Below, one piece after another: positions 7,558-16,410 of a stretch of DNA of 64,000 nucleotides. A program made the position numbers and the translations under genes. This stretch comes from Agrococcus sp. ProA11 (GTDB lineage Bacteria > Actinomycetota > Actinomycetes > Actinomycetales > Microbacteriaceae), in contig NZ_CP156989.1 of the NCBI RefSeq assembly GCF_039880525.1, forward strand, positions 2,170,001 to 2,234,000. Reading direction: 5' to 3'. The notes under the pieces were generated by a model that did no database searches, was not told the origin of the DNA, and was given only the letters and a program-made list of their open reading frames with translations. The stretch's first letter is position 1; each line of letters begins with the position of its first letter.

Positions 7558-8004
7558 ATGGAGAACCTGCGCGTCGAAGAGCTGTCTGCCGCGAACATCG
7601 TCGCGGCCAACGGGCTGACCCTGAAGCGCGGCCAGGAGGCATTCCTCGCGGCCAATACGCGCCTGGAGGAGTTCGTCAACACGCAGAGCGCCTGGCAGCG
7701 CGTCATCTTCGACGGCGATGAGCCGGTGGCCTTCGTGATGGCCAACTTCGACCCCGAGGTCGACCGCGAGGAGTACCGCTCGAGCATCCTCAAGATGTAT
7801 GTCGCCGGCGACGCGCAGCGCCGCGGCGTCGGCTCGTTCATGGTCGACCAGGCCGCCGCAGAGGCGAAGCGCAAGGGCTTCGACAGCATCTACGCCGTCT
7901 GGGAGCGGGGCGACCTCGGCCCGGGTCGCTTCTTCCAGGCTGTCGGCTTCGAGGTCATCGGCGAGAACGAGTACGGCGAGGCCATCGGGCGCAAGACGCT
8001 CTGA
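7558..8004 (+). CDS. GNAT-family N-acetyltransferase
   Basis: A 148-residue protein of the GCN5-related N-acetyltransferase fold, which transfers acetyl from acetyl-CoA to an amine. The central strand KMYVAGDAQRRGVGSFMVDQA (about residues 80-101) includes the RxxGxG-type acetyl-CoA pyrophosphate loop, and FFQAVGFEVIGENEYGE is the usual motif B end. The substrate is unknown. The gene lies 57 bp after the sugar kinase but appears to have its own leaderless promoter. Confidence 0.82.
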   Translation: MENLRVEELSAANIVAANGLTLKRGQEAFLAANTRLEEFVNTQSAWQRVIFDGDEPVAFVMANFDPEVDREEYRSSILKMYVAGDAQRRGVGSFMVDQAAAEAKRKGFDSIYAVWERGDLGPGRFFQAVGFEVIGENEYGEAIGRKTL

Positions 8005-8060
8005 CACCCGCGATCTGAACCGGCTTCCCCGTGCTGCGGCGCAGCCATCGCGATGGTGCG

Positions 8061-9548
8061 ATGCGACGTCTGATCGCGGCGCTCGCGGTCACTGCCGTGC
8101 TCGGTGTCGCCGGTTGCGCATCCGCCGCCCCTGAGCGCCGCGACACCGGCGTCGCCATGTTCCAGTGGACGTGGAACGCCATCGCCGCGGAGTGCGCGAC
8201 GCTCGGCGAGGCGGGTGTCGCCTGGGTGCTGACCTCGCCGCCGCAGGAGCACGTCGACGGCTCGACCGCCCGGCTCGCGAGCACGGACGGCAGCGAGTGG
8301 TGGTGGTCCTATCAGCCGGTCTCCTACATGGTCGACTCGCGCCTCGGCACGCGCGACGAGTTCGCCGACATGACGCGCGCATGCAGCAGCGCCGGGGTCG
8401 ACGTGTATGCGGATGCGGTGATCAACCACATGGCGGGCGTCGATGCCGGCACCGGTTGGTCGGGCTCGCAGTTCGGCCACTACGCCTATCCTGGCCTCTA
8501 CAGCCAGGACGACTTCCACCGCTGCGACCGCACGCCCGACGATGACATCGACGGCTACACCGATCCCTTCGTCATCCAGCACTGCGAGCTGGTGAACCTC
8601 GCGGATCTCGCGACCGAGACCGAGCACGTGCGAGCGAACATCGGCGCCTATCTGCAGTCGCTGCTCGACCTCGGTGTCACCGGGTTCCGCATCGACGCCG
8701 CGAAGCACATCGATCCGGATGACCTGGCCGCGATCGTCGCACGGCTGCCGGCGGGCACGCCCGTAATCAGCGAGGTCATCCGCGGTGCCGGCGAGCCCGT
8801 CAGCCCCGAGCAGTACACCTCGTTCTCCACCGTGTGGGAGTTCGGCTGGGCCGAGCGGGTCGGCGAGTTCGTGCACAGCGGTTCGGCGCGAGCGCTGGCC
8901 GATCTCAGCCCGACCTCCTACGGGCTGCTCGAGGAGCAGGCGCGCACCTTCATCGCCAACCACGACACCGAGCGCAACGACACCACGCTCTCCTACCAAG
9001 ACGGCGCGGAGTTCGCTGCGGCGACGGCCATCATGCTCGCCTCCGACTACGGCCCGCCCACGCTCTACTCCGGCTACGCGTTCAGCGACCGCGACGCCGG
9101 GGCTGCGGTGGAGGCCGCGGAACGCACGACGGCGGACGACGGGGCGGTGACCGAGGTGGATCTGTCGGTGGCGGATGCCGCCTGCACCGGCGATGAGCGC
9201 CCCGGAGCCGTCGACGCGTGGGAGGACGGCGCCTGGGTCTGCCAGCACCGCTGGCCGGGCACGCTCGAACTGGTCTCGTGGCGCTCCCGGATCGTGGACG
9301 AGCCGGTGACCGAGACGGTCTCGATCGATCACGTCTACACGTCGCTCCGGGGTGAGGCTGCGGCGTTCGCGGTGCTGCTCGACGACGAGCCGACCGCCGT
9401 CGAGGTGCCGGTCGGCCTGCCCGACGGCAGCTACTGCGACGTCGTCGTGCCGGAGTGCGCATCCGTCGTCGAGGTCAGCGATGGCGTAGCGGCGCTCGAG
9501 CTCGGCCCGTGGCAGGCGGTCGCGCTCGACCGCTTCACCCGCCCGTAG
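8061..9548 (+). CDS. Secreted GH13 alpha-amylase-type lipoprotein
   Basis: A 495-residue glycoside hydrolase family 13 enzyme expected to cut alpha-glucans outside the cell. The lipobox LGVAGC puts the lipidated Cys at residue 19. GH13 conserved regions are present: DAVINHM (region I, about residue 120), GFRIDAAKH (region II, catalytic Asp nucleophile, about 212), ISEVI (region III, acid/base Glu, about 239) and FIANHDTER (region IV, about 298). MFQWTWNAIAAEC at the mature N-terminus is typical of bacterial alpha-amylases. The C-terminal part forms the beta-sandwich domain C, with several cysteines that could pair. The ATG at 8061 gives a normal signal peptide; an upstream TTG at 8031 would spoil it. 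Confidence 0.9.
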   Translation: MRRLIAALAVTAVLGVAGCASAAPERRDTGVAMFQWTWNAIAAECATLGEAGVAWVLTSPPQEHVDGSTARLASTDGSEWWWSYQPVSYMVDSRLGTRDEFADMTRACSSAGVDVYADAVINHMAGVDAGTGWSGSQFGHYAYPGLYSQDDFHRCDRTPDDDIDGYTDPFVIQHCELVNLADLATETEHVRANIGAYLQSLLDLGVTGFRIDAAKHIDPDDLAAIVARLPAGTPVISEVIRGAGEPVSPEQYTSFSTVWEFGWAERVGEFVHSGSARALADLSPTSYGLLEEQARTFIANHDTERNDTTLSYQDGAEFAAATAIMLASDYGPPTLYSGYAFSDRDAGAAVEAAERTTADDGAVTEVDLSVADAACTGDERPGAVDAWEDGAWVCQHRWPGTLELVSWRSRIVDEPVTETVSIDHVYTSLRGEAAAFAVLLDDEPTAVEVPVGLPDGSYCDVVVPECASVVEVSDGVAALELGPWQAVALDRFTRP

Positions 9549-9575
9549 CCGGCGCGCCCTCTCGCCAGCCTCGTC

Positions 9576-9681
9576 GGTCGAGGAGCGTGCGGCGCAGCCG
9601 CGCGCGTCACGAGACCAACCCACACGCTCGCAATCCGGTCTCGTGACGGCCGCGGCCCTGCAGGCCGCAGCCTCCTCGACC
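9576..9681. repeat. Long imperfect inverted repeat between convergent genes
   Basis: Arms 9576-9616 and 9637-9681 are imperfect inverted copies (outer GGTCGAGGAG / CTCCTCGACC, inner CACGAGACC / GGTCTCGTG) around a 20-bp centre. It lies between the convergent amylase and ABC exporter genes and can fold into a large hairpin, so it may serve as a bidirectional terminator or be a dispersed repeat element. Confidence 0.7.
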
Positions 9682-9707
9682 TACGAGGCGCTCCGGCCGC
9701 CGAGCGG

Positions 9708-9770
9708 TGCGTCTGCGCGCGAGCGGTGCCGGCACGCCGACCCCGGTCGGGCGCAGCAGCACCAGTCGGA
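9708..9770. repeat. Dispersed hairpin repeat, copy 1
   Basis: Contains CGAGCGGTGCCGGCACGCC and CCCCGGTCGGGCGCA, the two halves of a hairpin repeat found again near 13860, 52907, 54021, 60206 and 60365. It sits between convergent gene ends, where terminators are expected. Confidence 0.65.
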
Positions 9771-9793
9771 GTCGACCCAGCCCGCGAGTCGCC

Positions 9794-11617
9794 CTAAACC
9801 AGCGACTCCCGCCACGCGCGGTGCAGCGATGCGAACTTCCCGCCCTCGGCGATCAGCTCCTCCGGGCTGCCGTCCTCGATGATGCGCCCGTGCTCCATCA
9901 CCAGCACCCGGTCGGCGATCGCGACGGTCGATAGCCGGTGCGCGATGATGATCGCCGTGCGGTCGGCCAGCAGCGTTGTCAAGCCGGTCTGCACGAGCCG
10001 CTCCGACGGGATGTCGAGCGAGGCGGTCGCCTCGTCCAGGATCAGCACGCGCGGGTCGGCGAGGAATGCCCGGGCGAACGAGAGCAGCTGTCGCTGGCCG
10101 GCGCTGACGCGTCCGCCGCGCTTGGCGACATCCGTGTCGTAGCCATCCGGCAGCGCCGTGATGAACTCGTGCGCGCCCACCGCGCGGGCCGCCTGCTCGA
10201 TGTCCTCGGCGCTCGCCCCCGGGCGACCGAGCGCGATGTTGTCGGCGACCGTGCCGGAGAAGAGATAGGCCTCCTGCGTCACCATCACGACCGCGCGGCG
10301 CAGGTCGTCGTTCGCCAGCTCGCGCAGGTCGACGCCGTCGAGCCGCACCGATCCGCGGGTCGGGTCGTAGAAGCGCGAGACGAGCTTGGCCAGCGTCGAC
10401 TTGCCGGCCCCCGTGGTGCCCACGAGCGCGATCGTCTGACCGGAGGGGATGTGCAGCTCGAAGTCGGGCAGCACGACCTTGCCGGTGCCGTCCGCGCCGG
10501 TCTCGTACGCGAACTCGACGCGATCGAAGTCGATCTGGCCGCGCGACGTCGGCAGCGCCTTCGGCTCACTCGGCTCCTGCACGGTCGGCTCCTCCTCCAG
10601 CACGCCCGAGATCTTCTCGAGTGCCGCCGAGGCGGCCTGGTAGCCGTTGAAGAACATGCCGATGCCCTGGATGGGCTGGAAGAAGTTGCGGGCGTACAGC
10701 GCGATGCCGAGCAGCGCACCGATCTCGAGCGAGCCCTCGACGACGCGCAGGCCGCCCACCAGGATGAGCGTCGCGAGCGTGACCGCGCCGATCGCCATGA
10801 TGCCCGGCTCGTAGATGCCGAAGATGTTGATGGTGCGGAAGTTCGCGTCGCGGTAGTCGTCCACGCGCTGATCGAACTCGCGCTGGTTCTTGGGCTCCGT
10901 GCGGAACGCCTTCACCGCGCGGATGCCCGTCATCGTCTCCACGAAGTGCACGATCATGCGCGCGCTCGTGGTGCGGGTCTCGCGGAACAGCTTCGTCGAG
11001 CGCACCTGGAACCAGCGCGTGAGCAGGATCGCGGGGATGAGCGCGATGCCGACGATGAGGCCCGACAGCGGATCGAGGATCACCATGGCCACCGCGGTGA
11101 AGCCCATGAACAGCACGCCGCGCACCAGCTCGTTCAGCCCCTGGTCGAGCAGGTCGCGGATCGACTCGAGGTCGCTCGTCTGCCGCGCGATGATGCGACC
11201 GGAGGTGTAGCTCTCGTGGAACTCCAGGCTGAGGCGCTGCGAGTGCGAGAACAGTCGTCGGCGCAGGTCGAACAGCACCGTCTGGCTGATGCGGGCGACG
11301 CTCACCGTGTAGAGGAACATCAGCACGCCGGAGACGATCGCGGCGATGATGTAGATGACGGTGGCGCCCCACAGCGGCATCCAGTCGGCATCATCGACGA
11401 TCGACGAGAGGCCGTGGTCGATGCCGAAGGCGATGATCATGGGCCCGGCGATGCCGGCGGCGACCGAGATCACCACGAGGATCATCGTCAGCACCACGCG
11501 ACGGATGTGCGGCCGCAGCAGCGAGCCGAGCAGGCGCCGCGAGCGGGCGCGGATCAGCTTCGACTCCTCCTTGGTGTAGTCGGAGCGGTCTTCGCCCTGC
11601 ACTCCCTGGACACTCAT
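9794..11617 (-). CDS. ABC exporter, second subunit (TMD-NBD fusion)
   Basis: A 607-residue half-transporter of the type IV (MDR/lipid) exporter class. It has six predicted membrane helices over residues 35 to about 330, then a nucleotide-binding domain with Walker [12 protein letters not shown] (about 395-405), Walker B VLILDE (about 525-530) with the catalytic Glu, and switch His in IIAHRLST (about 559). The signature is RVSAGQ, a deviation from LSGGQ. Its start overlaps the stop of the partner subunit by 4 nt (ATGA), so the two are translationally coupled and form a heterodimer. The exported substrate is not evident; drugs or lipids are typical. Confidence 0.92.
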   Translation of the reverse strand: MSVQGVQGEDRSDYTKEESKLIRARSRRLLGSLLRPHIRRVVLTMILVVISVAAGIAGPMIIAFGIDHGLSSIVDDADWMPLWGATVIYIIAAIVSGVLMFLYTVSVARISQTVLFDLRRRLFSHSQRLSLEFHESYTSGRIIARQTSDLESIRDLLDQGLNELVRGVLFMGFTAVAMVILDPLSGLIVGIALIPAILLTRWFQVRSTKLFRETRTTSARMIVHFVETMTGIRAVKAFRTEPKNQREFDQRVDDYRDANFRTINIFGIYEPGIMAIGAVTLATLILVGGLRVVEGSLEIGALLGIALYARNFFQPIQGIGMFFNGYQAASAALEKISGVLEEEPTVQEPSEPKALPTSRGQIDFDRVEFAYETGADGTGKVVLPDFELHIPSGQTIALVGTTGAGKSTLAKLVSRFYDPTRGSVRLDGVDLRELANDDLRRAVVMVTQEAYLFSGTVADNIALGRPGASAEDIEQAARAVGAHEFITALPDGYDTDVAKRGGRVSAGQRQLLSFARAFLADPRVLILDEATASLDIPSERLVQTGLTTLLADRTAIIIAHRLSTVAIADRVLVMEHGRIIEDGSPEELIAEGGKFASLHRAWRESLV

Positions 11618-13509
11618 CGGGACACCTCCTCGGAGGACTGCGGATCGAGGTCGTCGAGCTGCTCGAGGTCGATCACCTGCATCGAGCCGGTGACGGCCTC
11701 GATGCTCTGGCGGTCGCGCTCGGTCTCCTCGAGGCTCGAGATCACGAAGCGGTAGTGGTCGTTGCGGGCGAGCAGCTCGGTGTGGGTGCCGACGTCGTCG
11801 ATCTTCCCGTCGCGCATCAGCGCAACGCGGTCGGCGAGCTGCACGGTGCTGGGGCGATGCGCCACGATGAGCGCCGTCGTGGTCTCCAGCACGCTGCGGA
11901 GCGCCTCCTCGACGAGCGCCTCGGTCTCGACATCCAGTGCCGAGAGCGGATCGTCGAGCACCAGCACCGCGGGCGCCGCGGCGACCGCGCGGGCGAGCGC
12001 GAGCCGCTGCCGCTGGCCGCCCGAGAGCGACAGACCCTCCTCGCCGATCTCGGTGTCCAGCCCCTTGGGCAGCTCGCGCGCGAAGCTGGCCTGCGCGATC
12101 GCGAGGGCGCGGTCGAGGGCGGCCTCGGATGCCTCGGGGGCACCCATGAGCACGTTGTCGCGCACCGAGGCCGAGAACAGCGTGGCATCCTCGAACGCCA
12201 TCGCCACGTGCGTGCGCAGCTCGGCGAGGGTGAGGTCGCGCACGTCGACGCCGTCGAGCAGCACGCGGCCGCCCGTGACGTCGTAGAGGCGGGTCGGCAG
12301 CGCGGTGAGCGTCGTCTTGCCGGAGCCGGTGATGCCGATGAGCGCCATCGTCTCGCCGGGCTGCAGCTCGAGCGTCGCACCGTCGACCAGGTCGCGCTCG
12401 TGCTCCTGCGCGTCCTGGTAGCGGAAGTGCACATCCTCGAACACCAGCGACCCCTTGGCGTCGGCGATCGTCCGCGGGTTCGCGGGGTCGACGATGGTGT
12501 TCTCGGAGTCGGTGATCTCGTGGAAGCGGCGCGAGGCGTTCGACGCGTCGATGAGGAAGGCGAAGAGGAAGCCGATGGATTCGATCGGCCAGTTGAGCAC
12601 CATCGCGACCGCGAAGAACGCGGCGAGCGTGCCGACCGAGAGCTGGCCGCTCGCGGCGAGGCCGACGCCGACGAACAGGCAGACGGCGTAGGAGATGTAG
12701 GGCACGATCGTGAGCCACATCCACAGGTAGCCGTCCATGCGCGCCTTGTCGATCTCGGTCTCGCGCAGCCGCGTCGCCTGCGCGGTGAAGCCTTCGAGCG
12801 CGTGCCGGTCGCGGCCGAACGCCTTCAGCACGCGGATGCCGTGGATCGACTGCTCGACCGTGGTCGCGAGGTCGCCGGCCTGATCCTGCGCCGAGCGCGA
12901 GACCAGGTGGTAGCGCCGCTCGAAGCGCAGCGCGACGACGGCGATCGGCAGCGAGAGCACCACGAAGATGCTGGCGAGCACCGGGCTCCACACGAAGAGG
13001 ATCACGATGCCGACCACGAGCGTGATCGAGTTGACCACGAGCAGCGGGGCGCCGAAGGCCAGGAAGCGGCGGAGCTGGCCGAGATCCTGCACGGCACGGC
13101 TGAGCAGCTGACCCGACTGCCAGCGGTCGTGGAACGCGACCGGCAGCGCCTGCAGTTGCCGATAGAGCGCGCTGCGCATCGCCGCCTCGACCCTCGTCGA
13201 CGGCAGCGTGACGAGGAATCGGCGCAGGAAGACGAACAGCGCCTCGCCGAGGGCGAGCACGAGGATCAACAGCGCGACCGGCCACACGGCGGCGGCGTTG
13301 TTCTCGGCGAGCGGCCCGTCGACGAGCGCGCGGATGACCATTGGGGTCGCGAGGCTCAGCAGGGCGGACAGCAGCGCCGCGAGCGTGCCGAGGAGCAGTC
13401 GGGGCAGCACGGGGCGGATGTAGGGCAGCAGCCGGCCGAGCGCGCGCAGGTGGCCGGTCGGTGCGGCCTGTGCTGCAGGTGCTGCATCCGGGGTGGACGT
13501 CGAAGACAT
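11614..13509 (-). CDS. ABC exporter, first subunit (TMD-NBD fusion)
   Basis: A 631-residue half-transporter. It has six membrane helices in residues 30 to about 315, Walker [11 protein letters not shown] (about 392-401), canonical signature LSGGQ (about 489-493), Walker B VLVLDD (about 517-522) and switch His in IVAHRPST. The catalytic Glu after Walker B is Asp here, while the partner carries a degenerate signature (SAGQ). Walker A/B of this subunit and the signature of the partner face each other, so the pair has one consensus and one degenerate ATP site, the pattern of TM287/288 and BmrCD. An acidic extension of about 35 residues follows the NBD. Upstream lies a leader ORF with hairpins at 13525-13727. 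Confidence 0.92.
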   Translation of the reverse strand: MSSTSTPDAAPAAQAAPTGHLRALGRLLPYIRPVLPRLLLGTLAALLSALLSLATPMVIRALVDGPLAENNAAAVWPVALLILVLALGEALFVFLRRFLVTLPSTRVEAAMRSALYRQLQALPVAFHDRWQSGQLLSRAVQDLGQLRRFLAFGAPLLVVNSITLVVGIVILFVWSPVLASIFVVLSLPIAVVALRFERRYHLVSRSAQDQAGDLATTVEQSIHGIRVLKAFGRDRHALEGFTAQATRLRETEIDKARMDGYLWMWLTIVPYISYAVCLFVGVGLAASGQLSVGTLAAFFAVAMVLNWPIESIGFLFAFLIDASNASRRFHEITDSENTIVDPANPRTIADAKGSLVFEDVHFRYQDAQEHERDLVDGATLELQPGETMALIGITGSGKTTLTALPTRLYDVTGGRVLLDGVDVRDLTLAELRTHVAMAFEDATLFSASVRDNVLMGAPEASEAALDRALAIAQASFARELPKGLDTEIGEEGLSLSGGQRQRLALARAVAAAPAVLVLDDPLSALDVETEALVEEALRSVLETTTALIVAHRPSTVQLADRVALMRDGKIDDVGTHTELLARNDHYRFVISSLEETERDRQSIEAVTGSMQVIDLEQLDDLDPQSSEEVSR

Positions 13510-13522
13510 GGGGGTCCTTCAA

Positions 13523-13574
13523 TGCCGCTGACGTCGTGCATCAGCGGGTGGAGCGGCGCGACCGGTGGGTCGCG
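13523..13574 (-). promoter_or_regulatory. Hairpins in the leader of the ABC exporter mRNA
   Basis: In the transcript, CGCGACC (13568-13574 side) pairs with GGTCGCG (13557-13563 side) around a 4-nt loop. It is followed by a CCGCTGA/TCAGCGG hairpin (arms 13541-13547 and 13525-13531) placed directly before the ribosome binding site (AAGGAC) of the first exporter gene. The CAGCGGCA of that arm (13523-13530) is also complementary to TGCCGCTG inside the upstream leader ORF (13691-13698), giving a possible alternative pairing. This layout resembles ribosome-controlled attenuation; no U-tract is visible. Confidence 0.5.
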
Positions 13575-13655
13575 GATGATGGTGCTGCGTCGATGTTCGG
13601 CTGTGCCACCGACACCGGCAGTGCGAGCGACGCTCGCGGCGGGCCCGTGCTGCTT

Positions 13656-13727
13656 CTAGGCTCCGACGCGTCCGAAGCGGACGAGGAGACCAGCGGCAGC
13701 GATCGGGGTGGTCGTCGTCGTGCGCAT
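13656..13727 (-). CDS. 23-residue leader peptide upstream of the ABC exporter
   Basis: A short ORF on the exporter transcript encodes MRTTTTTPIAAAG followed by LLVRFGRVGA. It has one of the best ribosome binding sites in the window (GGAGGAG, 6 nt before the ATG) and is preceded by a near-consensus promoter. It ends 146 nt before the exporter start codon. In Bacillus subtilis the exporter genes bmrCD are controlled by the small leader ORF bmrB through ribosome-mediated attenuation; an analogous drug-sensing role is inferred here. A run of five Thr codons near the N-terminus could be a pausing site. It is too short for composition statistics, so it may also be fortuitous. Confidence 0.6.
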   Translation of the reverse strand: MRTTTTTPIAAAGLLVRFGRVGA

Positions 13728-13774
13728 GGCATTCTCCTCCGTCGCCCGCTCCCCTGTGGCGCGGTCAGCCTTCG

Positions 13775-13804
13775 AGTCTAAGCAGGTCGGCGCGACGGTG
13801 TCCA
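13775..13804 (-). promoter_or_regulatory. Promoter of the leader peptide-ABC exporter transcript
   Basis: Reverse-strand -35 TGGACA (13799-13804) and -10 TAGACT (13775-13780) are separated by 18 bp, close to the housekeeping sigma consensus. Transcription should begin near 13768, giving a leader of about 260 nt before the exporter start at 13509. Confidence 0.65.
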
Positions 13805-13855
13805 GCCCCTGATCGAGTTATCTCGATCGGATGTCGCCGCACCGCGCCCGCCGGC

Positions 13856-13912
13856 CCCGAGCGGTGCGGTTGCGCCCGACTGGGGGGGGGGGCGCGCCGG
13901 CACCGCTCGGGC
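13856..13912. repeat. Dispersed hairpin repeat, copy 2, with an 11-G run
   Basis: CCGAGCGGTGC (13857-13867) and GCACCGCTCGG (13900-13910) are perfect inverted arms around a centre that contains eleven consecutive G residues (13882-13892). Together with the promoter and leader to its left it fills the 468-bp space between the ABC exporter and purH. It may terminate transcription around the purH 3' end. The G run is a likely site of length variation or sequencing error. Confidence 0.65.
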
Positions 13913-13977
13913 GCAAGGGCACCGCTCGGCGGCGGTGCGGGGGCGGGGGTGGAGCCGGGCGGGGGTGGGCGCGAGGG

Positions 13978-15765
13978 TCAGTGCGCGAAGTGGCGCTCGC
14001 CCGTGAAGTACATCGTGATGCCGGCGGCGTTCGCGGCCGCGATGACCTCCTCGTCGCGCACCGAGCCGCCGGGCTGCACGACCGCGGCGACGCCCGCGTC
14101 CAGCAGCACCTGCAGTCCGTCGGCGAACGGGAAGAACGCGTCGGATGCCGCCACCGATCCCGCTGCCCGATCGCCCGCCCGCGCGACGGCGAGGCCGCAC
14201 GAGTCGACGCGGTTCACCTGGCCCATGCCGACCCCGACGGATGCACCGCCGGCGGCGAGCAGGATGCCGTTCGACTTCACCGACCGCACGGCCCGCCAGG
14301 CGAACTCCAGGTCGGTGAGCACCGCATCCGACACGTGCGAGCCCGACACGCGGCGCCACGTGTGCGACGAGAAGCCCTCGAAGGTGTCGGGCTGCTGCAC
14401 GAGCACGCCGCCCGAGACCTGCCGCAGCTCGGAGCCCTCGCGCGCGTAGTCGGCGGGCAGGCGCAGCAGGCGGATGTTCTTCTTGGCCGAGAGCAGCTCG
14501 AGCGCTTCGGGCTCGAAGTCGGGGGCGACGACGACCTCGGTGAAGATGTCCTTCACGGTCTCGGCCATCGCGCGAGTGACGGTGCGGTTCGCCGCGATGA
14601 CGCCGCCGAAGGCCGACACCGGGTCGCACGCGTGCGCACGCTCGTGCGCGGACGCGATCGGATCGGCGGCACGGGGATCGGCGATGGCGATGCCGCAGGG
14701 GTTCGCGTGCTTGATGATCGCGACGGCCGGCTCGGTGAAGTCGTAGGCGGCACGCAGCGCGGCGTCGGCATCGACGTAGTTGTTGAACGACATTGCCTTG
14801 CCGTGCAGCAGCTCGGCCTGCGTGAGGCCGCGCCCGCCCGGAAGACCGAACAGGCCCGCCTGCTGGTGGCTGTTCTCGCCGTACCGCAGTCCCTGCACGA
14901 GGGTCGCGGCGCCGACCGCGCGGAGCAGGCCGGTGGCGTTCGAGGTGTCGGCGGCAGTCGGCGCGGATGCCGGTGACGCCGCTGCCGCGCCGGCTGCGGC
15001 CGGGGCCGACGTCGCACGCGCGGGCGCCGCCGCGGCGGGCTCGACGAGCTGGGGCGTGGCCGCTCCCGCGGCATCCGCGACCGGCGCCTGCTCGGCCGAG
15101 GCGGGGGCCGTCGCGGGCGCGGCGGCGGGTGCCTCATCCACCGGCTCGCCCGCGAACCACCGGGCGACCGCGCGATCGTAGGCGGCAGTGTGGGCGAAGG
15201 CGTCGCGCGCGAGCGCTCGGCGCTGCATCAGGGTGAGGCCCTTGGATGCCGCCCGCTCGATCAGCGAATAGACCCGCGGATCGGTGACGATCGCGACGTT
15301 CGCGTGGTTCTTGGCGGATGCGCGCACCATCGCCGGACCACCGATGTCGATCTGCTCGACCACGTCGGCTTCCGCCGCGCCGGAGCGCACCGTCTCCACG
15401 AAGGGGTAGAGGTTCACGACCACGAGCTCGAACGGGGCGATGCCGAGCGAGGCCAGCTGCTCCTCGTGGTGCTCGAGCCGCAGGTCGGCGAGCAGGCCCG
15501 CGTGGATCGCCGGATGCAGCGTCTTCACCCGCCCGTCGAGCGCCTCCTGGAACCCCGTGACCGCTGCGACCTCCGTGACCGGCAGGCCGGCATTCGCCAG
15601 CATCTTCGCTGTCGAGCCGGTCGAGACGAGCTCGACGCCGGCCGCGGCGAGCGCCGTGCCGAGCTCGACGATGCCGGTCTTGTCGCTCACCGACAGCAGT
15701 GCCCGCTGGAAGGGCACCGCGTCGCGCTCGCGGTAGAGGCTCGGGTCGTGCTGGGGTCCGCTCAC
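13978..15765 (-). CDS. purH: Bifunctional AICAR transformylase / IMP cyclohydrolase
   Basis: PurH catalyses the last two steps of IMP synthesis, formylation of AICAR and ring closure. The 595-residue protein opens with [19 protein letters not shown] and STGSTAKML (MGS-like cyclohydrolase domain, to about residue 195). The transformylase domain begins near residue 270 ([14 protein letters not shown]) and includes IIKHANPCG and [11 protein letters not shown]. Between them is an Ala/Pro-rich insert of about 70 residues (roughly 197-265) that standard PurH proteins of about 520 residues lack. The GTG start at 15765 overlaps the purN stop (GTGA), so the two are coupled. Confidence 0.95.
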   Translation of the reverse strand: MSGPQHDPSLYRERDAVPFQRALLSVSDKTGIVELGTALAAAGVELVSTGSTAKMLANAGLPVTEVAAVTGFQEALDGRVKTLHPAIHAGLLADLRLEHHEEQLASLGIAPFELVVVNLYPFVETVRSGAAEADVVEQIDIGGPAMVRASAKNHANVAIVTDPRVYSLIERAASKGLTLMQRRALARDAFAHTAAYDRAVARWFAGEPVDEAPAAAPATAPASAEQAPVADAAGAATPQLVEPAAAAPARATSAPAAAGAAAASPASAPTAADTSNATGLLRAVGAATLVQGLRYGENSHQQAGLFGLPGGRGLTQAELLHGKAMSFNNYVDADAALRAAYDFTEPAVAIIKHANPCGIAIADPRAADPIASAHERAHACDPVSAFGGVIAANRTVTRAMAETVKDIFTEVVVAPDFEPEALELLSAKKNIRLLRLPADYAREGSELRQVSGGVLVQQPDTFEGFSSHTWRRVSGSHVSDAVLTDLEFAWRAVRSVKSNGILLAAGGASVGVGMGQVNRVDSCGLAVARAGDRAAGSVAASDAFFPFADGLQVLLDAGVAAVVQPGGSVRDEEVIAAANAAGITMYFTGERHFAH

Positions 15766-16409
15766 GGGGCTTCCTTCACTGTCGGGTCGGTGGGCCGCTG
15801 GCGGTCGAGCCGGTGCTCGAGGCCCAGGTCGGCGAGGTCGATGGCGCCGTCGGCGATGTCGGTGAGAACCCTCGCCAGCAGCTCGCGCTCCACGAGCTTG
15901 ATGCGGTCGTGCAGCGACTCCTGGGTGTCGTCGGGCAGCACCGGCACCCGCTGCTGCGCGAGGATCGGCCCGGTGTCGACGCCGCTGTCGACGATGATCA
16001 CGCTGGCGCCGCTCTCCTGCACGCCCGCCGCGAGCGCGTCGCGCACGCCGTGCGCACCCGGGAACTCGGGCAGGTGCGCGGGGTGGGTGTTGAGGATCGC
16101 GGGCTCGAAGCGTGCGACCGCAGCGGGCGAGAGCAGCCGCATGAAGCCGGAGAGCACGACGACGTCGGGCTCGAACGCGGCGACCCGGTCGGCGATGCGG
16201 TCCGACCACGCCTCGCGCGGTGTCGAGAAGGGCTCGACGAATGTGGCGATGCCCGCGGCTGCGGCCGTCTCCAGTCCGCCGCACTCGCGGTCGGCGCCGA
16301 CGGCGATGATCTCGGCCGGCACGCGGCCCGCACGGGTGCGTTGCAGCAGATCGGTGAAGTTGGTGCCGCTGCCGGAGACGAGGACGACAAGGCGCAGCAC
16401 GCCGACCAT
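15762..16409 (-). CDS. purN: Phosphoribosylglycinamide formyltransferase
   Basis: PurN transfers a formyl group from 10-formyltetrahydrofolate to GAR in purine synthesis. The 215-residue product starts [18 protein letters not shown], has the formyl-transfer motif [20 protein letters not shown] (about residues 100-120) with its essential His, and VDTGPIL further on. The ATG at 16409 follows the perM stop by one base and gives the normal family length; upstream sequence in the same frame is low-complexity shadow of the perM acidic tail. It overlaps purH by 4 nt. The order perM-purN-purH is the same as Rv0955-purN-purH in Mycobacterium tuberculosis. Confidence 0.95.
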   Translation of the reverse strand: MVGVLRLVVLVSGSGTNFTDLLQRTRAGRVPAEIIAVGADRECGGLETAAAAGIATFVEPFSTPREAWSDRIADRVAAFEPDVVVLSGFMRLLSPAAVARFEPAILNTHPAHLPEFPGAHGVRDALAAGVQESGASVIIVDSGVDTGPILAQQRVPVLPDDTQESLHDRIKLVERELLARVLTDIADGAIDLADLGLEHRLDRQRPTDPTVKEAP

Positions 16410-16410
16410 C

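Noticed and set aside
9794-13522. One 1242-codon reverse frame across both ABC exporter genes
   Set aside because: Two complete half-transporters in different frames joined by an ATGA overlap explain the region; the long frame is nonsense over the first gene.
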